A DNA stretch of 64,000 nt from Urophycis tenuis (Eukaryota > Chordata > Actinopteri > Gadiformes > Phycidae): the NCBI GenBank assembly GCA_036785325.1, contig JAXIVH010000045.1:1669969-1733968 (forward strand), given 5' to 3'. The notes under the pieces are model-generated. The model saw only the letters and a program-made list of their open reading frames with translations. It searched no databases and was not told where the DNA came from. How positions within the stretch are numbered: the first letter of the stretch is position 1; every line of letters starts with the position of its first letter. The position numbers were made by a program, and so were the translations under genes. Positions 50,082 through 62,300 of this stretch are shown here, piece by piece.

Positions 50082-50249
50082 GGGCATTTAGCAGACGCTT
50101 TTGTCCAAAGCGACTTTCAATCAGTACATTTGTGGGGTTAGACGTGGAAAGTTGGAGGAGGAGGATCAAGGGGATTGAACCGCCGACCCTATGGTTAGTG
50201 GACGACCCGCTCTGTCCACCCGCTCTACCCACTGAGCTACTGCTGTCCC
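50082..50249 (-). mobile_element. tRNA-derived SINE (minus)
   Basis: On the minus strand: GTAGCTCAGTGGGTAGAGCG (A-box region), GGTTCAATCC (B box), and an end AAGCGTCTGCTAAATGCC. A plus-strand relative lies in titin intron 5 (57885-58030). Confidence 0.85.
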
Positions 50250-50627
50250 TCATATGGGTTGTATCGAGCTTCAGCGTCTTGTTTGTAGGTGTTTCAAGCT
50301 GTCTGACTTTGTTTTGACAACAGGAGAAGTCATCTGGAATATTTCTGGTCCTTTTGTAATTACGTAATGTCCAAACTGCTTGATGAAAAATGCTTCTAAA
50401 ATAAATTGCCTACCCTAGGTTTAAACTAATGATGAAATAAGGAACAAATTATATGTTCTGTATTTTAAGTGATGGGTGGCAACTCTAGTGCTAGCAGTAG
50501 AGCATGAATGAGGTTAAAAAAAAAAGTTAATAGTAAAGAATTGCTCATCCAAAACCTCTTATACAAGTCTTCCATATGAAGTGGTTTTATCTTCGTAGAT
50601 CACCCTCACAAAACCCCTCAAATAGAA
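50250..50627. other. no gene seen
   Basis: Non-coding sequence without recognised repeats. Confidence 0.4.
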
Positions 50628-50701
50628 AGCTAATGTCAGGCTAATCTGTCTGTTCTCGATTGAATGCCAATTAATGACTATTTTGATTACTGACATTAGC
50701 T
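50628..50701. repeat. hairpin B (12-bp arms), relative of hairpin A
   Basis: AGCTAATGTCAG at 50628-50639 and CTGACATTAGCT at 50690-50701, loop 50 nt. Loop parts (TTAATGACTATTTTGATTAC) and the right flank (TGCAATCAAAAAACATAAA) match hairpin A. Confidence 0.8.
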
Positions 50702-50912
50702 TGCAATCAAAAAACATAAATGCTTACAATTTGCTAGGTAAATTGGCATATGTCACCAAGGAGACCTGTTGAAGTGAAGAACAGGCAAGAGAGCCTAGTT
50801 GGTGTAACATGTTAACATATAAACAAAAAAAAAGTTATTATAAAGAAGCCACGTGTCATATTTTTTTTGTATCCACTTGCTAACCAACCCAATGTTGCTA
50901 GAGCACCAAACA

Positions 50913-50975
50913 GCTAATTAACCAAAGTTGCTAGTATCCTTATGGTAGGGATACTAGCAACATGGGTTAATTAGC
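50913..50975. repeat. 27-bp-arm hairpin
   Basis: GCTAATTAACC-AAA-GTTGCTAGTATCC and GGATACTAGCAAC-ATG-GGTTAATTAGC around a 9-base loop. Only the middle triplet mismatches. It lies at the left edge of a region of GTTGCTAG repeats. Confidence 0.85.
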
Positions 50976-51298
50976 AAGTGTAGGGACCCTATCTGCTAAT
51001 TAACCTATGTTGCTAGCATTCTTAATTGCTGTGATGGGTTATGGGTGGCTAATAACTCATGTTTTTAGTGTTCTTAGTTCCACGTAGGCCCACTTTTTTT
51101 AGTTCCACCCTGCAGCTAATGAAGCCACATTGCTAGAGAGTTGCTGCTAATGAAGCCATGCTGCTACCTAGTAGCTGCTAAGTAATTCATGTTAATAGCT
51201 AGTAGCTGCCAAGTAAGCCATGTTGCTACCTAGTAGATGCTAAGTAATTAATGTTGCTAGGTAGTTGGTGTTAAGTATGCTAAGTTGCTGTGGTTCTC
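50976..51298. repeat. GTTGCTAG minisatellite
   Basis: Degenerate units around CTAAGTAATTCATGTTGCTA with a period of about 31, clearest at 51140-51295. The earlier part (50976-51140) has looser copies. Confidence 0.7.
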
Positions 51299-51459
51299 GC
51301 TATCTGCTGGCTCCCAGAGGTCCACAATTTAGGGCTGAACAGCTGTCATGGTGTGACACCTGAGAGACAACCACCCCCCTCACCATCTTGAACAGAAATG
51401 GCATGGTAATGTAAAACTCCCCTCCCCTCCCCCATTCCTCCCAATTTCTCTGTCTCTCC

Positions 51460-52277
<818 letters not shown>

Positions 52278-52616
52278 CCACCACTATCGAAACCGCTTAT
52301 CCTCTACGAGGGTCGCGGGGGGGCTGGAGCCAATCCCAGCTACAACGGGCGAGAGGCAGGGTACACCCTGGACAGGTCGCCAGCCTATCACAGGGCTAAC
52401 ATATATAGACGAACAACCATTCACACCTATGGTCAATTTAGAGACACCAATTAACCTAATCCCCAACCTGCATGTTTTTGGTCGTTGGGAGGAAGCCGGA
52501 GTACCCGGAGAGAACCCACGCAAGCACGGGGAGAACATGCAAACTCCACACAGAAAGGTACCCAGAACCCTCTTGCTGTGGGGCGACAGTGCTAACCACT
52601 GCACCACCGTGCCGCC
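52278..52616 (-). mobile_element. SINE of the GGCGGCACGG family (minus)
   Basis: On the minus strand begins GGCGGCACGGTGGTGCAGTG and includes GTTTGCATGTTCTCCCCGTG, as in the copy at 29600. Its B box region is diverged, since the GGGTTCGAATCC of the other copy is lost here. It is flanked by TA repeats. Confidence 0.85.
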
Positions 52617-52639
52617 ATATATATATATATACTGTATAT

Positions 52640-53197
52640 AAAATGTGTCAACTAACAAACATTGTCTTCATGTAGCGGAATATAAAAGACAATAAAAGCT
52701 AATTTGATGTAATTTGCATACCTGAGATTTTTCCTGGGAAGTGTCAGCAGAGTAGTCTCTTGCAGGATGGATGACTGACAGCTGATGGTTACCAAACATT
52801 GAGTTGCCCCATCAGCACCATGTGTCTGTGTAGGCTGGACTTGTGGTATTCTGTCAGCTCTCAACGTGTGCTAATGTGTAATGATAAGTAATAACTATAG
52901 TGTTGCTCCTCTGAAACACAGGACAGAGGGGGATAAGAGTTTGGACAAACTGTTTGTTTCTGGGGTGGGTGGGGTGTGGGGAGGGAGGCGGCTGAGTGAC
53001 AGGGACAGCTCTTCTCTCCTTTTGGTCACTGGCTATTTAATGACTCACAATCTCTTCAGCAGATAATTCCTGGTCTTCTAAGTTGTTATGGTTTGAGTTG
53101 ATCGATTCTTAGCTCTGGATGCTGACCAGCAACGTACAGTGAGCGTACAGCATGAACAACACCAGATCAAGACGCATTAACAGAAGGTCTTGAGTGA
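52640..53197. other. upstream flank of the titin promoter
   Basis: No coding text. Contains CTATTTAATG at about 53033, similar to but not matching a MEF2 site, in the 300 bases before the TATA box. Possible distal promoter. Confidence 0.35.
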
Positions 53198-53331
53198 CAG
53201 CTGGAGAGTTTCATAAATGGCTGCTCGGCCCATCATGCCCCCTGAGAGCGTAGCCAATAGGGAGAGGCCCTGGAGTGATGATGCTGATTTCCCCCCCGGT
53301 ATATAACCTTTAACAACCATATTGACACTTC
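53198..53331 (+). promoter_or_regulatory. ttn: titin core promoter
   Basis: TATATAA at 53300-53306, a CCAAT box at 53254-53258 and an E-box CAGCTG at 53198-53203, the last a site for MyoD-type factors in muscle genes. Spacing puts the start of transcription near 53331. The following sequence (GAGCAGTTGAAGCATTCCCA, GCCTCGGGTGTAGGG) resembles what I remember of the mammalian titin 5' leader, which supports the position. Factor binding is inference. Confidence 0.65.
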
Positions 53332-53551
53332 TGAGCAGTTGAAGCATTCCCAGCCTTGCCTCGGGTGTAGGGATTGCAAGGGGAAAGCAAAACTACACGG
53401 CCTTCACACTGTGTAGTTTTGTTTTTTGGGGTTGTTTCGAGGTTCAACCGTTCTCTACTTGGATTTTCTGGAATCTTCTCTGGATACGGAAACTGTTGTT
53501 TAAGTCACCTGGGCCTTGTCCCATCAATTGAAGGCACCCTTGTGGATACAA
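53331..53551 (+). other. ttn: titin exon 1, non-coding
   Basis: From the predicted start near 53331 to a GTGAGT donor at 53552. No in-frame start leads to the titin protein, so this is 5' UTR. Contains the inverted pair AAAACTACAC and GTGTAGTTTT (about 53386-53421), able to form a stem in the mRNA leader. Confidence 0.65.
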
Positions 53552-56288
53552 GTGAGTAGTTTTCCCCTTGTATCCATCTGCTAGCTGCCTGCTTGTTGAA
53601 ATTGATATTTTTTATTTCTGGTAGTGGAGAGAAGAGAGATGATTATTACACAGGGATGGGCCTTGATCAGGTTGGCACAAAAACACAGTGGACCGATTTT
53701 CTTCAAGAAACTGTTATGAAACCTTCCCTTTTTCTTAATTTCTGTTTTTCATATGGTGTAATTTCAAGGTTACTTTATGCATGTAATTTGGTGCAATGAT
53801 TTCAGAAAGGCCAAGAATAGCTGCTGATAGCATGAGAGTGGTGTCTCGGCTGGGGGGCCATGTCTTTTTAAGGGAATCAGCAGCAGGGCTATCAGTTACA
53901 CCTCCAGCTATGTGCCACATGGTGGCTGTCAATCAAGTAGGGGTGGGGGGAAAGAGTATTTTTGGCTACTGCCATATCTGTCCCTCTGATTCCAATCTGC
54001 AAACCTGCTTCTCCATGAGGCTCCTTCCTGAGACATATTATTTGATATTACATTGACTTTGTCATTTTGATTTGGTAAAGCAATTATGCTGTAGGAAGTG
54101 TGTGCTGGATGGTGTCAACCTCTGCAATATTTGTAAATTCAGACCATAATATTTCCAAGGTGAGGGTCTCTTTCTGTTGGCCTGGTTCCGTTAGCCTGGT
54201 TCTGTTATCCTGGTTTTGTTGACCTGGTTCTGATGGCTAGCTCTAGTGGTTTTATTCTATTGCTTGGCAATAGAATAAATATATTGCAATATATTGCTCT
54301 GGCAATATATTAGGTTGTTACCTTGGCCTGACTCTTGGTCTGGTTCTGTGGCTAGCTCAAGAGGTTGAGTTCTCAACTTGTAGACTGGTTCTATTGGTTT
54401 GATGAATTTGGCCTACCTCTTGGTCTGGTTCTGTTTTCTTGCCAGAGTTGTTTGTTTCTTGTGGTCTGGTTTTTGTTGGCAAGCTCTAGTGGTATGGTTC
54501 TATTACCTAACTGCAGTGGTTTTGCTCTATTGGTTTGGCTCCATGGCTTTGGTTCTTGTGGTCTGGTTCTGTTTGCTGGAGGTTGGTTGGTAGAATGGGT
54601 AGGTGGTATTTGATGGACAGCAGCAGTCTGTAGAGCTGAGTTCCACATCAAGGCTAATGACCCTATTCCAGGATCTTCTCTGTGTGCTAACCGCATGTGT
54701 TGGCTAGCTCACATGTTACAGCCATCTCTCCTGCTAGGTGTCAGGTTAATTCCAACTCTGTCATCATGCATACGTGTGGTGACATTATTATTCATAATGA
54801 GTTGTTTAGTCTAGTTAAATTGTAATGTTCTGAATGTCATCTAGATTTTGTAAATGTTAAGAAAACAAACCCAAAACCAGATGCCTGGTATATTTTGAAA
54901 TTGTTGAGACCTGAGCATGTTAAATGCTGTTGATGAATAACCAATGATTGAAACTGTTGACTGCAATATGCTGCAGTCACAGTCATTGTCAATTTAAATT
55001 TTGTTTAATCAATTGTGTTTAATTTTGAGAGCACTTCTGGTTCAATTCAGGAGGGCTTTGAATATGATTTGGGGGAAAACATGAGTATGCTGACATGTGC
55101 TGTGCTTCCAAGCTCAAGCCTCTTTCCATGTACAGGCTGACTGTGGACTATTAATAGATTCTGACTGGCTGTGGGAGACTCACCATGTCAGTCTCAAGTT
55201 ATCAATTAATTAAAGTCTGTTTGTTAGCCTTCCATCAGACTCAAATGTTGACTATGGATTGGATGGCTCAGGAGCCACTATTTCTGATTCACTGGCTCAC
55301 TATGCTGCTTCAGCATAGAAAGTTAACACATAAATAGACAGGAAGGTAGAAGACAACAGGGTTAATCTATCCCATGGATGAGTTCAGGAATACAGGAGTT
55401 CAGACTGAGTCCGCGGCACATATTACATATGGCACATATGTAACATATTACATACATATGGCCTACAAGTCCATTGTGACTGACTTAATACAGCCTACAG
55501 GCCAATGAAAGATGTTATACAGCCTACAGGCCAATGAAAGACGTGATACAGCCTACAGGCCAATGAAAGACTTTATACAGTCTATAGGTCCATGGTGACT
55601 GACTTTATAAAGTCTAGATATCCATGGTGGCTCAGTTTATACAACCTACAGGTCCATGGTGGACAGCAGGTGCAGATATCCAGAATTGATGACTTAGGTC
55701 TTTCTGGTCTATAAATACCCTGTTGCTTCCTCTCAGCTGCTCAAAGACCTACCGGCCCTCTCTCCCACTTCTCTCTTTTCAACAGCAATGCTGAGAGGTT
55801 TAAGAAATTTTGGCTTCTGTTCCAACCAATCTCTAAGGATCTCATTACATAACATCCCTTAAACCCCAGCCAAGTTCTGATCTTTTTAAGTTGGGTTTTA
55901 AAGGAAGCTAACCACATAGTTCAGATGACTATATAAAGTTTCATGCCATCTAAAGGCCAAATTCTACCACAGTAGACAAATAAGTAGTTGTGCTTGTTGC
56001 TCAATTAACTGATTTACACTCTTGTTTTAAAGTCCATTCATCTGTACTTTTACAAACCTTGTTATCCTGTAATGTCAGAGCAACTTGGTTATTCCATGGG
56101 AGATGAAATTACATGGCAACAAGACAAGCCTAGCATATTTTAACCCTGCAACACTTTTAACACTCCAGAATACATTGTACATTTTTTGTACCATGTACAA
56201 TGTATTCTCTCTCACACATTATTGATGGCTACATAGATGGTTACATTAATCTCTCTGTCTCTCTCTCTCTTTCTCTCTCTTCCTGCAG
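53552..56288 (+). other. ttn: titin intron 1 with two low-complexity repeat blocks
   Basis: Block 1 (54175-54600) repeats CTGGTTCTGTTG-like units. Block 2 (55485-55660) repeats TACAGCCTACAGGCCAATGA with a period of 31-36 bases, six degenerate copies. Between them the sequence appears unique. A T/C-rich tract before the acceptor at 56288 includes a short CT run. Confidence 0.65.
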
Positions 56289-56392
56289 GGTGCCGAGCAA
56301 CATGTCAACACAGGCGCCAACATTCACACAGCCGCTGCAAAGCGTTGTGGCACTTGAGGGTAGTGCTGCAACGTTTGAGGCTCAAGTTAGTG
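56289..56392 (+). CDS. ttn: titin exon 2: start codon, first part of Ig Z1
   Basis: Acceptor TTCCTGCAG at 56288; 13 nt of 5' UTR, then ATG at 56302; donor GTAAGA at 56393. 91 coding bases, ends in phase 1. Encodes STQAPTFTQPLQSVVALEG...EAQVS. Confidence 0.95.
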
Positions 56393-59303
56393 GTAAGAAG
56401 AACCACTTTCTGTTCCAATTATATTTCTCAACTTAATCTTCATGTTGAATCAAAATGGAAAATTACAGGAAGAATTACAGGAATCCAAATGCATAGGCCT
56501 ACACATCTTCATCGTTCAAAGTTAAAGCATGATACATTTCAATCTGTGCGCAACGCTCTTGTTTCCAGTTCTGCTAGTGGTCACATATTTACTGGATCAG
56601 GCTGTGTGTTAATAATGGTAACTGGTGGATTGTGCTAATTGTTTCTGCTTATGGGTAGATTGTGCTAACTGCTCATGCTAACTGATGGCTAATGTCCACC
56701 AGGTTCCCCAGTTCCTGAGGTGAGCTGGTTTCGTGATGGCCAGGTACTCTCTGCTGCCGCTCTTCCCGGCATTCAGATCTCGTTCAGCGATGGCCGCGCT
56801 GTTCTGAGGATCCCTGCAGTGACAGCCACACACAGCGGAAGATTTTCTGTGAGAGCCACCAATGGTGCTGGACAAGCCACTAGCACTGCTGAGCTTCTAG
56901 TAACAGGTGAGACATGAGCAGATAGCACTGCTGAACTTCTACTGGTGACTATTGACTGGTACCTCGATGTACACCATTTAGTCACCATAAGGCATGTTTT
57001 TATATTAGGGTGACCTGAGCTTTTTCTGGAGTTGTCCCCGGAATTGTCCCCACATCTATATCATAAAACTAAATTTGATGTATTAAAATCTAAAATCTCT
57101 CCATTAAAATCTCTTCCTTTTGTTGACAGCTGAGACTGCGCCACCCAACTTTATTCAAAGACTTCAGAGTTTGACCGTAAGACAAGGAAGCCAAGTGAGA
57201 CTGGATGTTCGTGTGACAGGAATCCCTACACCTGTGGTGAAGTTCTACAGGGAGGGAGCTGAGATACAAAGCTCCCCTGATTTTAGGATTGTTCAAGAAG
57301 GAGACCTTTACAGTTTACTGATTGCTGAAGCCTTCCCAGAGGACTCTGGGACATACTCTGTCAACGCTGCAAACAGCAGCGGAAGAGCTACCTCTACTGC
57401 TGAACTCCTGGTTCAGGGTATTGTTTGACTCCATTATCATTTCTACACTTTCCACTCACCTCATGCTCACAGAAACAGAGATAATTTTGATAAGCAGCCA
57501 TATAGCGATACATTTCCATAATACCTTCCTAAATTTGACATTTAAAACAATATTTCTAAAAGATTTGAACATAATAAATGGCTGTGGTTTCTATGTAAGA
57601 TATGCTCTGAATCGGTTTTTAATGTGTCCTTCTGTTCAGGTGAAGAGGCTGTGCCTGCCAAAAAAACCAAGACCGTGATTTCAACTTCTCAAATATCTCA
57701 GAGCCGCCAGACCAGAGTGGAGAAGGTATTGATGGATCACAGAAAACCCTAGCCCTGATACTTACCCTAGCCCAAAGACTAACCAAAGTCTAGTGTAACT
57801 GAAAACCTGGCTACTAACATGGAGGTCAAACAAAATGTCATGGAAAGGAATAATTGAATAATCGGATTGCAGCCTTATAATTGCGGGCGGCATAGCTCAG
57901 TAGGTAGAGTGCGTTGTCCACTAAACGGAGGGTTGGGGGTTCAATCCCCACCTTCAACTGTCCACATGTCGAACCCCACAAATGTACTTGATTGTATGTC
58001 GCTTTGTGCAAAAGCGTCTGCTAAATGCTCTTCTAATTCCTTTTAATCATGGCTGCTGTAGAGTGGTGGTATAAACAGTGTGTCAGCGGAATAAACAGCA
58101 CCTCTAACCCTGCAGTGAAATAAACAGTGTCAATGTGATAAAAAGTGTGTCCTACCTTGCTAAGTAACAAACTCTGCTCTTTTTTGTGTTCAGCGGGCCG
58201 AGGCTAGTTTCCAGGCCACCACCATGATGGAGATGCAGGTGGAGGGAGGCATAATGACTCAACATTTAGCACACAAGACCCCTCCAAGGGTTCCTCCTAA
58301 ACCCACCTCAAAGTCCCCTACCCCACCGTCGCTGGTGGCCAGGGTGACTGGAGGTCGCCAGCAGTCTCCCTCACCAGTCCGACATGTAAAGGCCCCCACT
58401 CCCACCCCTGGAAGGTAACAACTGCACCCCAAAGGCACTGGAATGGTTTGGCTATCTTCTAAATAAGGGTACTGATTCATATGAACATTGGAAAAAAATT
58501 GTGGTCTGCATCGTTAACTCGACTCCAACTTAGTTTCCACCAAAAAATCTAGAAATGTTTGATGTTCCACTTTAAAATGGAAATAACTTAGTTTAATGAT
58601 AACTTAATACTGCACGGGTACTAGCTGATCATTATATTAAGTTAGTACTGGTGCAGTACTAACTTAATATAATGATCAGCTAATTATTGTATGCCTGCAA
58701 AGCTGGTAGAGGGATGATAAGGTCTTCTCCCATCCCCAGGTCAACCTCTCCTTCCTCAAGACTCTCGGTGTCTCCCATCAGGCCTGTCAAGTCCCCCCTC
58801 ACCACCCGCAAACAGCTGGTGTCAGGAGCTGATGTCCTGCCCCCCTGGAAGCAGAGTGGCTACATGGCTGAGGCCAGCTACACCTCTATGACCTCCACCT
58901 CGACCCAGCTCCACACCTCCAGCCAGATGCAGATGGAGCAGCAGTGGGAACAGCAAGTTATGGCTGTAAAAGAGGTAGGAGACCTAGTGGTAAGAGTGGT
59001 ATGATACAGACACCACATGGCCCTCTAGACCTGGTTTACAATCTTAACCTTACTCACCTCTTTGTAGACAAGAGAGACCGACTGGTTCTCGTTTCTAAAT
59101 ATCTCTTCACATATCTTCTCTCCATATATCTCTTCTCTTCTTCAATGCCTCTTCTAATCATCAATGCCTCTTCAAAATCACTCTGGCTTGTACCTCCAAA
59201 CATCTTATGATGTTGAAATTAATCATACATTAGAATTTTGTTAAATGGACCAAGGAATCACAAATTTTCTTTATGGTTTTTCAATGTCTCATCATCATCA
59301 TCG

Positions 59304-59342
<39 letters not shown>

Positions 59343-62300
59343 CCCTCCTCCCCCTCCTCCTCATCATAATCATCATCATAATTGGGTTAATGCCACTTAA
59401 CTGTAACATGAGCCTCAACAGTATACAATATAGCCTTATCAGTTTAAAGTATAGCCTCAACAGTAGACAACAGAGCCTCAACAGTAGACAGCAGAGCCTC
59501 AACAGTAGAATCTCAACAATAGACCAGTATGTAGGTCCGAAGGGGAGACCTGGAGCAACGAGGTTTCAGAGTGTTTTTCCCTCCTCATGGACTTCTACTA
59601 TATCTAGTATCTTTATCTAGCAGATGTTTCTTTTAATGTTCAGGTTGCTGCCTGAGTGACAGTCTCCACTTCAACATGTTTAACCACTCTGGTTCATCTG
59701 GCGATCTGGTGATCCAGCTGATGATTTTGTAGCCATGGATACTGTGAGATCTATGTGCTGTATACAATGAGCTGCTTGTTCTGTCTCCAGGGAGAGGGAG
59801 TTGGAAGAGCAGGGGCAGTGGCCACCGTGATGGCTGCTGTTGACCTAGCTCGTGTTCGTCAGCCTGTGCATGTGGAGGGATGTGGAGCTGAAGAGGCGCC
59901 TGTAGACTTACAACCACAGGCTGCTGCTCCACACGTTAGCCTTGAACTAAATGTGCCACTCTCCCAGGTTAGACAGGCAACTGTTAAACAGAGATGAGTG
60001 TCCAACCTGTAATTGCAAACTATCAGTTAGACTCTATACTACCTCCATTTTAAAATGCACAATTCATGAATTTGAATAGAGTCTAATTCAGCAGATACAT
60101 TAAGATCAAAGTCTTGTCATTTTTGCATTGTTTGAAATAAAGACATCACATTTTTATATATTTTTATGTTGATAATGCTAACTGTGTTGGTCACCCTAGA
60201 TTCAAAGAACCACAGAAACCAGCAGCCAGGTGGAAACTGGTCTTACCCCATCCCCACTTCCAAAGTTCACAGTTTCTAAAGTTACTGTTCCAAAACATGA
60301 CTCTAGCTATGAGGTAAGGACAGGCACCTTCAGGCAAGCAGCAGACACTAACATAAACTTATGCAGTAACCTGTATAGGAAGTGTTCATTACCCTTTACC
60401 AACCAGTCACCAAAACTTATTTATACATGTGAGCAGGGTGACACAGTAGCATGAAGTTTCATATTTTCTAGCCTCACTGCTTGCCTGAGATGCTCAATAC
60501 CTAACAGTAGACAATACTGAAGAGAAATCCTTTCCTTCCAAATAATCAATAAGGATACTACATTCTGTATATTATTTGTAAGCTAATCATTCTAATTTTA
60601 CGTAGAAGTCAAGAATGGATTTTATTCTCTATGATAGTTTTAACAAAACTAACATAGTAATCACCCGAAAGTCTTGGCCTCTGAAACTCAGATAAGATAT
60701 GTCAAGTGTTTTTCTCTCGTTGACGTTGGTAACACTGTTTTCTTCGGGTCGGTCAGGTCTCAAGGGCAGGCTCTGCCATCTCCACTCTGCAGAAAGACTT
60801 ATCCTCCCCCTCGACCACTAGAAAGATCATCAAGCCTGTCAAGTCTCCCAGTCCTTCCCGTAGGGTTGGGGAGACGCAAGTGACCCCCTCTCTGTTGAGA
60901 GAAGTGACATATGAGAAATATCAAAGCCATTTGGCCTCTCCCTTCCAGTCAGGAGTGGTGTTCACAGGCAGCATGGAGGGGATGTATGAGGACTGGGAAA
61001 CACTGGGGAAGGTTGGTAGTCCAGAATACCGAAATCCCTGGGATTCCTGTCTTAGACCAGTTCATACTGGCTTCCAAATCAGATATCCCTCTTTCAGGAA
61101 TAACGCTTTCTTCGAAACCAGTAGCTTCCAACACACTGTTTACTGTCTTCAGCTCTTTTAGGAATAGTGTGTCCTACTAGATAAGTAGCCATTGAACATC
61201 TTCAAGTCTTTCAGGAATGACAGCTCTTACTAGCGCAGTAGCTACTAACACACTGCTAACTGTCTTCAACTCTTTCAGGGTACTCCTCCTGGTGCTCCAT
61301 GCTGTCTTCTAGAACTGAATCTAGAATGTGTTAGATGTGTATGACTAACTGATGGATGTGCAGATTTAGTGTTTATGAAGCAAAAGTGTTCAGAGAGATA
61401 ACCTTTCACTGTGTTGCAGGTGACTGAGGCTGCTGCTGTACCCACTCCCACAGAGAGTGTCGTTCCCCCCACACTGGTGGCTGTAAGTCATTCTTTTCAT
61501 AATTAGCTTAGAAAGTTTCATCATAGTTACACCATTGCTAGAACAGAGCTCATTTACAACACATTCATTCTGGGTTAATATTTCCTTTCACAGGGTTTAA
61601 AGAACCTGACCCTAACGGAGGGCGAATCTGTGACTCTGGAGTGCCAGATCACTGCTCATCCCAGCCCAGTCATCATGTGGTTCAGAGAGGACTACAAGAT
61701 TGAGAGCTCCATTGACTTCCAGATCAGCTATGACAATGGATTTGCCCGTCTGGTGATCCGTGAAGCCTTTGCTGAAGACAGCGGCCGCTTCACGTGCACA
61801 GCAACCAGCAAGGCTGGAACAGTTAGCACGTCCTGCTATCTGCTCGTACAGGGTTAGCACCAATTGACATACATGTACAACAGATCCAGTTATCTGTCAG
61901 TTATCTGTCTGTTATCATACAGGTTTCATCCCAAACATAAGAATATGTTTAATATGAGGATGTTAATAATGCAGCAGAGCTTCACATAGTGAAAACACAT
62001 CTTCATATACCTCTAAAGACCTTTGTCTATAGTTCCCGCTGTTACCATCAGCTTCTGTTCCAATCCTATCTTATCAGCATTTCGAAAACCATTCAGCGGA
62101 CATTATCTGTAAATTCTGGCCCTATACACAATTCCTCATCCACCGTTCACAAATCTGTATCAGAGCTAATTGTATTACCATTATTATTGTTGATTATTTC
62201 AGAGTTTGGGAGATTGTAGTAAATCATATTCTCTTTAGTGTCAGAGGAGATTGAAAGCCGTGAGGAAATGGTTGCTGTCTCCGAACAAGTGGAAACCTCT

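Noticed and set aside
53028..53042. MEF2 site (CTATTTAATG)
   Set aside because: Does not match the CTA(A/T)4TAG consensus at the last positions; noted only as a weak resemblance.
54365..54696. Hydrophobic frame rich in Leu, Val and Trp in titin intron 1, like a membrane protein
   Set aside because: Produced by CTGGTTCTG-type simple repeats read in frame; no start context or splice support.
59273..59620. Ile-rich frame in titin intron 7
   Set aside because: Translation of the ATC microsatellite; the titin exons on either side join in phase without it.
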